IMG/VR virus record: IMGVR_UViG_3300044644_001125
Span: 19,623-83,622 of that record
Strand: one strand, 5' to 3'
DNA: 64,000 nt
From: a virus
Position 1 is the stretch's first letter, and each line of letters starts with the position of its first letter. The notes under the pieces are model-generated. The model searched no databases and had not been told where the DNA came from. It saw nothing but the letters and a program-made list of their open reading frames with translations. The position numbers and the translations under genes are program-made. This document shows positions 35,989-44,922 of this stretch, piece after piece.

Positions 35989-36823
35989 GTGGTATCCTAA
36001 GCAACTCTTCCAATGTGTATAGTTGTTTCATATGCTTTGATGGATTTGATAATACACTGTATTCAATATCCCCGGGTCGTCTATTACCAACGGATACCTT
36101 AAACTCTACAGAATTTACCATTTTAAATGTCTCTACGATTTGGTTTACACTAATTCCGATACCATGGCCTAAGTTTTCAATTTGATTTGTTGGGTTTTTT
36201 ATTACTGATATTATTGAGTTGCATATTTCATTGACATGCGTGTAATCCCGAATACATGTACCATCGAATGTATTGTAATCGTTTCCAAATATTGTAAAAT
36301 TACCACTAGTTCTAGCATTCATTAATGAGTAGAATAAACCATCTGGGTTTGTCGGAGTTATACCATCACAGCCGATTACGTTGTAAAATCTAAAAATGGT
36401 GAATTGTATGTCGTTTTCGATGCAGTGCTGTATTGATATATCTTCGGCCATTTTCTTAGAAAGTCCATATGGACTTTCTAAGTTATCAGCAGCCCCAGTA
36501 GATGCTAGAATATAATGCGATGTTTTTATATGCCGTAATATATTTAATGTACCGGACACGTTTGTTGTGTAGTATGCAACTGGATTTATAGTACTTTCGG
36601 CCACTGATACCAAGGCGGCTAAATGTATTACGCAATCAAACTCTATACCAATCATATCAGCTTCGCACAAGGTAGTTATATCAGCTGCGTAGAATGTATC
36701 AACTGGAATAGCTGGTTGATTTCTGTCTAAACCTGATACACTGAAACAACCAGCGGCATTCAGTAATTTGGTTAAATGTGAACCGATATACCCAGAATTA
36801 CCGGTTATTAATATGCGTTTCAT
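35978..36823 (-). CDS. galE: NAD-dependent sugar epimerase, GalE-like
   Basis: 281 aa. It has the Rossmann motif TGNSGYIGSHL (residues 7-17), HLAALVSVAES, a Ser/Thr in ASTGAADNLESPYGLSK with the YxxxK catalytic pair, RFYNVIG and CIRDYTHV, all typical of UDP-glucose 4-epimerase. It is shorter than bacterial GalE (338 aa). It probably supplies a UDP-sugar to the neighbouring transferases. Confidence 0.88.
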   Translation of the reverse strand: MKRILITGNSGYIGSHLTKLLNAAGCFSVSGLDRNQPAIPVDTFYAADITTLCEADMIGIEFDCVIHLAALVSVAESTINPVAYYTTNVSGTLNILRHIKTSHYILASTGAADNLESPYGLSKKMAEDISIQHCIENDIQFTIFRFYNVIGCDGITPTNPDGLFYSLMNARTSGNFTIFGNDYNTFDGTCIRDYTHVNEICNSIISVIKNPTNQIENLGHGIGISVNQIVETFKMVNSVEFKVSVGNRRPGDIEYSVLSNPSKHMKQLYTLEELLRIPHGT

Positions 36824-37791
36824 GTTGATTTTTTACCAAAGTACGCGTCTAATCCTTCATTTTTATACGAACGACCGCCACTGATTGATTTGATCGTTTC
36901 GTTTTCAAATGCATCTATTTGGCAATTTGGATTCAACCCAACCTGCTGGTATAGTGGTTCGAATCGGTTACCATAAATATTAAACAGTAAGTTAAGAGTC
37001 CCACCAATATACAACGCCTGTTTACCCATTTCTGATTTTATGTAGTTTCCAATAAACATGGCATACGAACCGCATGATAGAAACGCAATATCAAACTCAA
37101 TTTCTTTAATTTCAGCAACCATCCGATGGCATTCATCATGCCAATTTACTGTCGTTAGATTTAGATTATCAGCAGAATCACCAGCATCATTATACGTGAT
37201 GTTTGTGTTGTATGTTTTTAGTATAAAATTTGGGAATTTGTAATCGTAAAACAATTCATCTTTTCGGGTGAATTGGTACTCAATACTTTTTGAAAACGGG
37301 CTTACTATTAGGATAGTTTTATTATCACCCCAGGATTTAAACGATTCCAAGAACGGTTTTACTGGTTGTACGTATTGGTTCCAGTTGAATAAAACTTTGT
37401 TTTCTGATATATATGATATAAATGGCTCGTATCTTTGGTCAAATTCTGATTTACCACGCAGCATGAATTTAAAATGTTTCTCCTGTTTACCAGCATATCC
37501 GATTAAATCGCCATTTGTATAATAGGTAATCATTGATTCCAAAAATAGCCTGAAGCAATCTTTACTATTATTAAAATCAAAATAGCCGTTTAATTCTTTA
37601 ACTCTTCTGGTAGCTCTATTATACCAAGCATCGTCATGTATGATTTCGTTGTTGTTAAAATAATCACACACTAATTCAAAATCAGACCCACCAATTCTAC
37701 TAATAAACATTGGGTGTGGTCTAGCCATATAGTCGGTAAAATACTTCATGATATCTGTAGTATCGTGCAGTACATTGACTTTGTTAATCAT
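36820..37791 (-). CDS. GT-D-like glycosyltransferase (DUF1792-like)
   Basis: 323 aa. ISRIGGSDFELVCDYF near residue 30 and FLSCGSYAMFIGNYI near 240 match the GT-D fold described for DUF1792 glucosyltransferases. The C-terminus (GGTLNLLFNIYGNRF) fits the same fold. The acceptor is unknown. Confidence 0.6.
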   Translation of the reverse strand: MINKVNVLHDTTDIMKYFTDYMARPHPMFISRIGGSDFELVCDYFNNNEIIHDDAWYNRATRRVKELNGYFDFNNSKDCFRLFLESMITYYTNGDLIGYAGKQEKHFKFMLRGKSEFDQRYEPFISYISENKVLFNWNQYVQPVKPFLESFKSWGDNKTILIVSPFSKSIEYQFTRKDELFYDYKFPNFILKTYNTNITYNDAGDSADNLNLTTVNWHDECHRMVAEIKEIEFDIAFLSCGSYAMFIGNYIKSEMGKQALYIGGTLNLLFNIYGNRFEPLYQQVGLNPNCQIDAFENETIKSISGGRSYKNEGLDAYFGKKST

Positions 37792-38465
37792 TTATGCTCC
37801 CAAAAATTGGTTCGTGTCAGGCTTTTCTTGCCGTCTTTCTTTGTTAGGGCAGTACCCATAGTATAATTGTGTATTTGAATCTTAACATGGTATTGATTAA
37901 TCGCATTATCTGCTGGCAGGAATGTATTCGCATATGTTTCAATTAGTTTCTTAGCAGCATGTGGTTTGATAGCATATCCACAGCAACCGGGCATTGACGA
38001 ATTCCTGTACTCAGAAGCTGCAGGTTCACTGGTTGGATCTAAAAGATAATTGATATACCGTTCACTTTTCGCTGGATGTCCCAATGCAACTACAAGTACA
38101 TCATCCCATTCTACTGGGATAAACTCTCTGGTTAATACAATATCATCTTCCCATATGATAATGGGTTCATCCAACTCAACGCATTTCTTCCATAGGTTAT
38201 AGTGACTGAAGAAACAGCCTTTGACACCAGGTGAACTCATTTTAGAAACTGCTTTGGAATCTACATCATCTGTATCTATCGGGCCTTTAATACCAAATGG
38301 GTGTAAAGTTCTTCCTTCTTGTTCCATTTGCAATACCGCATCATTACCATAAGTACCTTCGAATAGTTCAACTGTTGCTCCAAAAGATTCTAAATTATCT
38401 TTTAGGTTAGTAGCTGTTTCCAAAGAAGCTGGAATCTTTGATAGATGGATGATATAGTTGTTCAT
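37788..38465 (-). CDS. Glycosyltransferase family 25 (LPS-type)
   Basis: 225 aa from the ATG at 38465 (ATGA overlap); the track-type longer start is a TTG. GCFFSHYNLWKKC and IIIWEDDIVL (the ExDD motif) are diagnostic for GT25, the family of LPS beta-galactosyltransferases. A LTRTNFWEH end is present. Confidence 0.85.
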   Translation of the reverse strand: MNNYIIHLSKIPASLETATNLKDNLESFGATVELFEGTYGNDAVLQMEQEGRTLHPFGIKGPIDTDDVDSKAVSKMSSPGVKGCFFSHYNLWKKCVELDEPIIIWEDDIVLTREFIPVEWDDVLVVALGHPAKSERYINYLLDPTSEPAASEYRNSSMPGCCGYAIKPHAAKKLIETYANTFLPADNAINQYHVKIQIHNYTMGTALTKKDGKKSLTRTNFWEHK

Positions 38466-39265
38466 TGCCAATAAGCCTCGGTTCTTGGAACTTTCAAATC
38501 AGATAAATTGCTACGGGCTGCTTGCTTTCTATCACCTTTCAAGTGGTCTAAGTACGCACCCCATTCACTGTTAATCAATGGATGACCTTCACCAGCAATC
38601 AAATGACTACTCCAATCTAATTCATTCAAGTCAAATAGCTTTCTAACTGCATCGAATACATAACTATCATGCCATTCTTCTAATGTGAAAATACCATTCT
38701 CAGCATCATCATAATAACGTTGGAACTTAGCTAAGAATCGACGAACCTTTTCACTCTTTAAATTCATGGCATATAAGCCACATTCGGTGTACTTTCCTTT
38801 ACGACCTAAGAAACAAATGTCTTTATTAGGTGGACATAATCTTTCGATTTCAGCCATCGTAATTGGACTATGGCAAATCGTGTCAGCATCCATCCAAATT
38901 AACATATCTGCTTTAGAACGACTGGCGCAGTGAAATATACTGTAAACCTTGTGAGCGAAGCGAACTGCATCCCATTTGAAACCAACCTTTTGTGTTTTAT
39001 CTGGGTGCTTCTGAGTTGAATCTTCACACCAACCAGTAGCCATTGGAATATCTTTCCACTTGTCTTTAAATGCCATTAACTCTGGTACATTTACTAGGTT
39101 GAATAAACTGGCATTGTCAACATGTTCAATATTAGGCTTGCAATTCTCTGGGTATAGTTGTAAAGTGACCTCTTTAGGCCAGTTCTCATTGAATGAATCG
39201 ATCATTCGTTGAGCATACGTGGTCAAACCTTTTTGATTAAATGTTGTTACTACAGTGACTTTCAT
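38462..39265 (-). CDS. Glycosyltransferase, GT-A type
   Basis: 267 aa. A FKWDAVRFAHKVYSIFHC segment precedes WMDADTICHSPI, the DAD metal motif, then CFLGRKGKYTECGLYAMN. The pattern is common in phage and marine bacterial surface-sugar genes. It is the first reverse-strand gene of the island, transcribed from the late box at 39289-39294. Confidence 0.78.
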   Translation of the reverse strand: MKVTVVTTFNQKGLTTYAQRMIDSFNENWPKEVTLQLYPENCKPNIEHVDNASLFNLVNVPELMAFKDKWKDIPMATGWCEDSTQKHPDKTQKVGFKWDAVRFAHKVYSIFHCASRSKADMLIWMDADTICHSPITMAEIERLCPPNKDICFLGRKGKYTECGLYAMNLKSEKVRRFLAKFQRYYDDAENGIFTLEEWHDSYVFDAVRKLFDLNELDWSSHLIAGEGHPLINSEWGAYLDHLKGDRKQAARSNLSDLKVPRTEAYWQ

Positions 39266-39280
39266 ATTTTCTCTATTCGT

Positions 39281-39294
39281 TAAATAACTATTTA
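39281..39294. promoter_or_regulatory. Palindromic divergent late promoters
   Basis: TAAATAACTATTTA holds a forward box (39281-39286) for the KpsC-like gene and a reverse box (39289-39294) for the glycosyltransferase operon. Confidence 0.65.
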
Positions 39295-39306
39295 GTGAGG
39301 TTTACA

Positions 39307-40131
39307 ATGCGATTTCGGTTATATAGAGAGTTCGGTGCAATGAATAGCGGTCCAGTATTCGATGCGTTTGAACAAGGATTACTGGCATTAGGCCATAGCG
39401 TAGTAGACGAAGATTCCGATGTTGATGTTATCTGGTCAGTTCTATGGAAAGGCAGAATGGCTCCGAATGCTGGAATATATGAATCAGCTAAAGTTACCAA
39501 TAAACCAATTGTCATACTAGAAATTGGAAGCCTAATACGTGGAACTACATGGAAAGTTTCGCTGAATCACATGAATGCGCTAGGGTTCTACGGCCATGAA
39601 ACTGATTTGGATGAAAACAGACCAGCTAAGTTAGGACTGGCACTAAAAGATAATGCAACCAGAAAACCTGAAATTCTACTTGCATTGCAACATCAAGATA
39701 GTTTACAATGGCAACATCAAATGCCAACGGTTGACTGGATTGAACAAACCATCGCAGTAATCAGACAATATACCGATAGAACTGTAGTAGTAAGACCGCA
39801 TCCTAGGTCAATTATATATGTACCAATTAGAAAAGATGTTCACTGTGAACGTCCAAACCGAGTTACTGGAACTTACGATAGCTACGATATAGATTACAAT
39901 TATCATTGTGTAGTTAACCACAATAGTGGTCCTTCTATACAAGCCGCTATTCATGGAACACCTGTTATTTGTGATAGTACTAGTCTGGCATACCCAGTAA
40001 GTTCACCGATGAAAACAGTACACAACCCAGTATTACCCGATAGAGAAGATTGGTTTTTAAAATTAACACATACGGAATGGACTTTAGATGAAATTACCAC
40101 TGGCCTACCTTTAAAAAGACTACTTATATGA
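39307..40131 (+). CDS. KpsC-like glycan synthesis protein, paralogue 4
   Basis: 274 aa from the ATG at 39307, with GTGAGG serving as ribosome site instead of a GTG start. Core motifs: LLALQHQDSLQWQHQ, TDRTVVVRPHPRS and CVVNHNSGPSIQAAIHGTPVI, then LTHTEWTLDEITTG. It is the most compact copy. It ends by ATGA overlap with the next gene, linking the island to the UvsW operon. Confidence 0.68.
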   Translation: MRFRLYREFGAMNSGPVFDAFEQGLLALGHSVVDEDSDVDVIWSVLWKGRMAPNAGIYESAKVTNKPIVILEIGSLIRGTTWKVSLNHMNALGFYGHETDLDENRPAKLGLALKDNATRKPEILLALQHQDSLQWQHQMPTVDWIEQTIAVIRQYTDRTVVVRPHPRSIIYVPIRKDVHCERPNRVTGTYDSYDIDYNYHCVVNHNSGPSIQAAIHGTPVICDSTSLAYPVSSPMKTVHNPVLPDREDWFLKLTHTEWTLDEITTGLPLKRLLI

Positions 40132-41255
40132 TACCTTATATTGAAGACGTATACCCATTATTCTACGGATTAGTTGAGAAATTTGATCCATCAGTTGCAA
40201 CCGCAGCTAAACAATTTAAAACAATGTGTCAGGATGGTAAACAATTCACCGACAAACAAGCCGGTTATTTGTTATCCATAATGTCTAGTCACAAACATCA
40301 AGTACCAGTTGACTTATCTCCGGTACTTGACAACCCTAGTTGGAAATTATCTTTTAGACAAATAGATACCGGTAAACGGGTCTGGATTACAGATAATCGA
40401 GTACATATACAATTTCCGTTTAGTATCAAAGCCAACTTCGAATCTGAATTTGATGATGAATCTACTAGTTGGAATTCCGAGTTACGATATCGCACAGGTA
40501 GTCTATTTGATATTAATGTCATACAGTTATACGATTTTGCATTAAGACATGGTTTTGAAATAGACCCGTCATTTGAAACTATTGCGTTTGAAACCGAAGA
40601 TTGCCTAGCTGAAGAAAAGCAAGCATCTCCGCATAGTGTGGTTATCGATAAGCAAGTATATTTGGTTAACTCAACCGAAGAAACCGATACTTGGTTTGAT
40701 TCACATAAAACCGGTAATCGACTTCAAGACCTATTCTTAGCAAAACACATGGGATATTTGTATGCTGGTAGACCAAGAAACTTAGTAGAACGCATCGCTT
40801 CATTACCTGAAAATGCTTTTTGGTTAACAGATATCGATAGATTCTTGGTACTTTGCCACCATATACAAGGTAAAGTGTGTATTGTACTAGATAGAGCAAG
40901 CAACAATTATTATTGGTTACAAGATTTCATCGAAGAAGTTAAACGCTCACCTATTTCAATGGACGAGGTTAAGTATGGGTCTGCGGTAAAAGGTAACAAT
41001 CCACTCAATGATATAGTCATTGAATATGGGTTGAATAAGAATGTACGTTCTGGAAAAATCATAATAAGTATCTACAGACCGAATAATTGGTTGATAGATC
41101 AATCAGAAAATGTTATGATGCTAGTTACAAACAACATATACCCGTCAACAAATGTAGTAACCAGAGAATGGCTAGATTCGCATCCTTGTGTTATTCATTT
41201 AAGCGAATATAAACCAACAATCCACCACTGGAGTAAGAACCTTGTCAAACTGTAA
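40128..41255 (+). CDS. Helicase-accessory-like protein, unknown
   Basis: 375 aa. A segment near residues 40-110 (FTDKQAGYLLSIM, LDNPSWKLSFRQID, KRVWITDNRVHIQFPF) resembles the N-terminal accessory region of some phage SNF2/DEAD-type helicases, but no Walker motifs follow, so it may be a stand-alone partner. It overlaps the UvsW gene by 14 bp, which favours a joint role. The assignment is tentative. Confidence 0.5.
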   Translation: MIPYIEDVYPLFYGLVEKFDPSVATAAKQFKTMCQDGKQFTDKQAGYLLSIMSSHKHQVPVDLSPVLDNPSWKLSFRQIDTGKRVWITDNRVHIQFPFSIKANFESEFDDESTSWNSELRYRTGSLFDINVIQLYDFALRHGFEIDPSFETIAFETEDCLAEEKQASPHSVVIDKQVYLVNSTEETDTWFDSHKTGNRLQDLFLAKHMGYLYAGRPRNLVERIASLPENAFWLTDIDRFLVLCHHIQGKVCIVLDRASNNYYWLQDFIEEVKRSPISMDEVKYGSAVKGNNPLNDIVIEYGLNKNVRSGKIIISIYRPNNWLIDQSENVMMLVTNNIYPSTNVVTREWLDSHPCVIHLSEYKPTIHHWSKNLVKL

Positions 41256-43317
41256 ATTAATAATTAAGGATGAAGTAAACATCCAAATCGATGGGTTAGC
41301 GGTTGAAACCCGTCGTAAACTAGTTAGTAAATTGAAATATGAATTACCTTATGCTCGTCATATGCCAGCCTATAAACTTGGTCGCTGGGATGGTACTAAA
41401 ACATTCTTTAGTATCGGTGGCACTGGGTTCTTAGCCCATTTAGATGTTATATTACCTATTATTCAAAACGATGGATATGAAATCGAGATTGAAGATAAAA
41501 GAAAACCAATTGATTTGAAATTCGATCCGATAACTGAATCATACTGGGCAGACCAAGGTAAAGTTTGGCCAGAAGGTCATCGATACGCTGGTGAACCTAT
41601 TATGCTACGTGAGGACCAAGCACATGCAGTTAATATGTATTTGCAAAATCCACAGTCACTTCAATCCATATCAACAGGTGCGGGTAAGTGTCAACCATTA
41701 ACCTGTAACGTATTGACACCAACTGGTTTTAGACCAATTGGTGATATTCAAGTTGGAGATTTGGTATTAACACCGACTGGCGAATCAGTTGCAGTACTTG
41801 ATGTATTCGAGCCTGGTAACAAAGACGTTTATGCGTTAACATTTGAAGATGGTAGAACTACTCGTGCTTGTGGTGATCATATTTGGAAGGTATTTGTCAA
41901 TTCAGATTGGAGTCATGTAACCACTGAAAGTCTTATTGTTCTACTTGGTGGGACATCTGCATTAAGCATTCCAATGGTTACAATGGATCACCAATCTGCA
42001 TCGAATCCTGTTGATTTATCGATGCGGTTGCATCTAATTGAACAACTTAACAAACTTCTTGGCACACCGTTAGTGACTGCATTAAAATCGGAAGCAGAGG
42101 GATTCCAGCAACTTGTTAGAAGTATTGGTGGTTTGGCTCGATTAGCTTATAATGATGGTAAGTATACAGTTGATGCGACTCTACCTGTACCGGATTTAAA
42201 ACTACAAATCAGTGACATCAAATTGGTTTCCAATGAACCAGTTAAGTGTATTATGATTGATAGTCCAGAACATCTATATGTAACAGATGATTTCATCGTA
42301 ACACATAACACGATCACAACGGCTACCCTAAGTCAGTTATGCGAACCTTATGGTCGTTCTATGGTTATTGTACCTAGTAAAGATTTGGTACTACAAACCG
42401 AAGAAGATTACAAAAACGTAGGACTTGATGTTGGTGTTTATTACGGTGATAGAAAAGAACTTGGCAAAACCCACACCATTTGTACATGGCAAAGTTTAGA
42501 AGCACTCGATAAGAAAGACCCAGACCAAGCGATTTTATCACTTGCTGAGTTTATTGACGGTGTAACTGCTGTTATCGTGGACGAGTGTCACGCGGCCTCC
42601 GCTTCAATTCTAACCAAACTTCTTACCCAGAATTTCAAGCACTGTCCTATTAGATGGGGATTAACTGGTACCGTACCAAAAGAACCGCATGAATTCCAAG
42701 GGATTCTTGCGAGTCTTGGTTCCGTTATTAATACTGTTACAGCTAAAGATTTACAGGATCTAGGTATTCTTGCTGACTTGCATATCAATATTCTACAAAC
42801 CAATGATGTGCAATCATTTAAAAACTACCAAGCGGAGTATGATTTTTTGGTAACTGATACACGTAGACTTACTTGGATGGCAAGTAAAATCGTTGAAATG
42901 ACGGCTACTGGTAACACATTAGTGCTTGTTAACAGAATTGAAACTGGTAAGGTGTTAACTGATTTGATCCCCAACAGCACATTCATTAATGGTAGTGTTA
43001 AGTCTAAAAACCGTAAAACTGAATACGATGAAATCAAAACCAGTGATGATAAAGTTATTATCGCAACGTTTGGCGTAGCCAGTACCGGTATTAACTTACC
43101 ACGTATCTTTAACCTAGTATTAGTCGAGCCTGGTAAGAGTTTCACCCGAGTTATTCAGTCAATTGGTCGTGGTATTCGTAAAGCCGATGACAAAGATTAT
43201 GTTGATGTGTATGATATCACCAGTGCTTGTAAGTATGCTAAAAAACATTTGACTGAACGTAAACGGTATTACAAAGAGGCTCAATATCCATTCACTGTTA
43301 CTAAAGTAAATCTGTAA
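41242..43317 (+). CDS. uvsW: UvsW-like SF2 helicase with intein in Walker A
   Basis: 691 aa precursor. UvsW unwinds R-loops and recombination intermediates. Extein 1-149 has an N-terminal DNA-binding region (MPAYKLGRWDGTKTFF) and ends QSISTGAGK; the intein fills 150-356; the extein resumes TITTATLSQL. Then come VIVDECHAA (DEAH-type box), WGLTGTVPK, and the C-terminal helicase lobe with VIQSIGRGIRK (motif VI). Mature length about 484 aa, as in T4 UvsW (about 500). Confidence 0.93.
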   Translation: MSNCKLIIKDEVNIQIDGLAVETRRKLVSKLKYELPYARHMPAYKLGRWDGTKTFFSIGGTGFLAHLDVILPIIQNDGYEIEIEDKRKPIDLKFDPITESYWADQGKVWPEGHRYAGEPIMLREDQAHAVNMYLQNPQSLQSISTGAGKCQPLTCNVLTPTGFRPIGDIQVGDLVLTPTGESVAVLDVFEPGNKDVYALTFEDGRTTRACGDHIWKVFVNSDWSHVTTESLIVLLGGTSALSIPMVTMDHQSASNPVDLSMRLHLIEQLNKLLGTPLVTALKSEAEGFQQLVRSIGGLARLAYNDGKYTVDATLPVPDLKLQISDIKLVSNEPVKCIMIDSPEHLYVTDDFIVTHNTITTATLSQLCEPYGRSMVIVPSKDLVLQTEEDYKNVGLDVGVYYGDRKELGKTHTICTWQSLEALDKKDPDQAILSLAEFIDGVTAVIVDECHAASASILTKLLTQNFKHCPIRWGLTGTVPKEPHEFQGILASLGSVINTVTAKDLQDLGILADLHINILQTNDVQSFKNYQAEYDFLVTDTRRLTWMASKIVEMTATGNTLVLVNRIETGKVLTDLIPNSTFINGSVKSKNRKTEYDEIKTSDDKVIIATFGVASTGINLPRIFNLVLVEPGKSFTRVIQSIGRGIRKADDKDYVDVYDITSACKYAKKHLTERKRYYKEAQYPFTVTKVNL
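41689..42309 (+). other. Intein in UvsW, class 3-like
   Basis: 207 residues from CQPLTCNVLTPTGF to VTHN before Thr. Block B is GDHIW (Trp at B:12), block F is VKCIMI (Cys at F:4) and Thr precedes His-Asn, the same W-C-T set as the TerL Walker A intein. A shortened, degenerate middle (about 80 residues) replaces an endonuclease. Confidence 0.82.
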
Positions 43318-43346
43318 TTGACAAATCACTACTGAAGATGTACAAT
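43318..43346 (+). promoter_or_regulatory. Early sigma70 promoter
   Basis: TTGACA, 17-bp spacer, TACAAT, overlapping the end of the UvsW gene and 33 bp before the next start. Confidence 0.8.
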
Positions 43347-43378
43347 TGGATATTAAACATTATTAATCAAGGACCCAC

Positions 43379-43885
43379 ATGCGAATTTTAACATTGAACA
43401 ATAAGTCTTATAACTTGAATGATTTACCTGACGTGATTGAAGAAGATATCCGTTATAGTGTATTAGATAATTCAAACTCAGAAAACCCAGACTTCTTTTT
43501 CCATCCATTGATTTTCATGGAATCATTTAATAGTCCAGCTATTCAACTTAAAATCGATAGCTACACTATCCAAATGCCACTTGATTGGCATATCCTAGTG
43601 GGTGATCAAGAGTGTGGATTAGATCCAGAAGCAATCCCATTGACTAGCTTGAATCAACGTAAGTTTGAAGCATTTACTTTCAACCCAATGACTGGCTTTG
43701 GTGCTGAATTCTCTGAGATTAAAATTGCAAATATCTTCCAAGATGTCAAATGGTTCTTTCCTAAGTTGAGAAATGGACATTACTTATCAGTCCCATTAGG
43801 TGATGACGAGAATCCAAGATGCGTCTTTTTCATTAAAGACGTAACTAAACAATGCGAATCTTTGAAAATCGACCAGATCATGTGA
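43379..43885 (+). CDS. Conserved hypothetical of T4-like phages
   Basis: 168 aa with AAGGA upstream. The segment MPLDWHILVGDQECG, then PLTSLNQRKFEAFTFNPMTGF and WFFPKLRNGHYLSVPLG, matches a protein conserved after uvsW in marine T4-like phages. No function is known. It has its own early promoter. Confidence 0.7.
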   Translation: MRILTLNNKSYNLNDLPDVIEEDIRYSVLDNSNSENPDFFFHPLIFMESFNSPAIQLKIDSYTIQMPLDWHILVGDQECGLDPEAIPLTSLNQRKFEAFTFNPMTGFGAEFSEIKIANIFQDVKWFFPKLRNGHYLSVPLGDDENPRCVFFIKDVTKQCESLKIDQIM

Positions 43886-43891
43886 CGTTGT

Positions 43892-44119
43892 ATGGCATAT
43901 CGATATAATACATTCACGCAATTCTTCGAATTGATGGCGTGGGAGTTAAAGTTATCTTGGCTTCCACGTCGATGTGCCAAAAGTGACGATCATATATGGT
44001 TAGAATTGGCATATCGAGGTCGAAGAAAAGTAAAGGTATTCAACGAAGATATAACAATCGAACATTGGATTTCACGTAAACATTTTGATATAGGAACTAA
44101 TAATGATAATCGCAGGTAA
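43892..44119 (+). CDS. Small hypothetical protein
   Basis: 75 aa, basic (LSWLPRRCAKSDD, YRGRRKVKVFNED). The gene fits between its neighbours and overlaps the cupin gene by 17 bp, which supports it although its ribosome site is weak. No family recognised. Confidence 0.5.
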   Translation: MAYRYNTFTQFFELMAWELKLSWLPRRCAKSDDHIWLELAYRGRRKVKVFNEDITIEHWISRKHFDIGTNNDNRR

Positions 44120-44456
44120 AGTATGGGGTCAAACCGAGCTACTAGAAGCAAATGGAGTACTTGAATTCCATCGTATACAAGCTATTGCTGGTGGTACTTG
44201 TTCTAAACACAAGCACAAATACAAATGGAATGGGTTCTTTGTTGAATCTGGTAAGATGATAATCCGTGTTTGGAAGAACAACTACGACTTAGTAGATACC
44301 ACTGTATTAACCGCAGGTCAGTATACTAAAGTCGCACCAGGCGAATATCATCAGTTCGAAGCGGTTGAAGATACAGTTGCTTTTGAGTTATACTGGGCAG
44401 AGTTCGATCATACCGATATCGAACGCGAATCTGTAGGATATGTACATGGCAACTAA
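44103..44456 (+). CDS. Cupin-fold protein
   Basis: 117 aa. Cupin motifs are visible: CSKHKHKYKWNGFFVESG (two His and, later, a Glu) and PGEYHQFEAVEDTVAFELYW. Similar single-domain cupins are common in T4-like phages and are often listed as sugar-isomerase-like. A link to the glycan island is possible but unproven. Confidence 0.75.
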   Translation: MIIAGKVWGQTELLEANGVLEFHRIQAIAGGTCSKHKHKYKWNGFFVESGKMIIRVWKNNYDLVDTTVLTAGQYTKVAPGEYHQFEAVEDTVAFELYWAEFDHTDIERESVGYVHGN

Positions 44457-44922
44457 AGCAAAGAAAGTTGATATTAAAGAAGTGCTAGCAGCCACCGATC
44501 TTAACGCAAAAGAAGCATGGGAAGAGTTTACAGAAGAAGAACAAAAGTCAGTTTCTCTTTTTGTGATGAATCGCTTCTTAAGTAGTGTTGTTAGTAAAGA
44601 TAGGGAAGTTGTGGAGCATTATCTTTTAGCAACAAATGAGATTTACAATAAGAATCTTTATGCTATAATGGGTAAACATCCTAAACTGACTTGGCAATTG
44701 GCATGTGCTTGTTCATATGACAATGAAACAATCCAGAATCATAAATGGATTAAAGTCGAGAAAACATCGTCTAAGAAGGAAAAGTTCCTTGCGGAACTTT
44801 TCCCAAACATGAAGATGGATGATATCACCGCGTTAGCGAACATTACAACTGATAAAGAGGTTAGAGAATACTGTGAATGTCTTGGATGGGATAGAAAAAA
44901 AGCAAGTGCCCTTAAATTTTAA
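44446..44922 (+). CDS. Candidate clamp-loader small subunit, gp62-like
   Basis: 158 aa from the second ATG, which has AGGA 8 nt upstream. The pattern FVMNRFLSSVVSKD, then EIYNKNLYAIMGKHPKLTW and HKWIKVEKT, resembles the gp62 family (FMVNR-type start of the conserved block and a K-K-W/R turn). It sits among replication genes. Sequence similarity is only by eye; it could be an unrelated conserved protein. Confidence 0.45.
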   Translation: MATKAKKVDIKEVLAATDLNAKEAWEEFTEEEQKSVSLFVMNRFLSSVVSKDREVVEHYLLATNEIYNKNLYAIMGKHPKLTWQLACACSYDNETIQNHKWIKVEKTSSKKEKFLAELFPNMKMDDITALANITTDKEVREYCECLGWDRKKASALKF

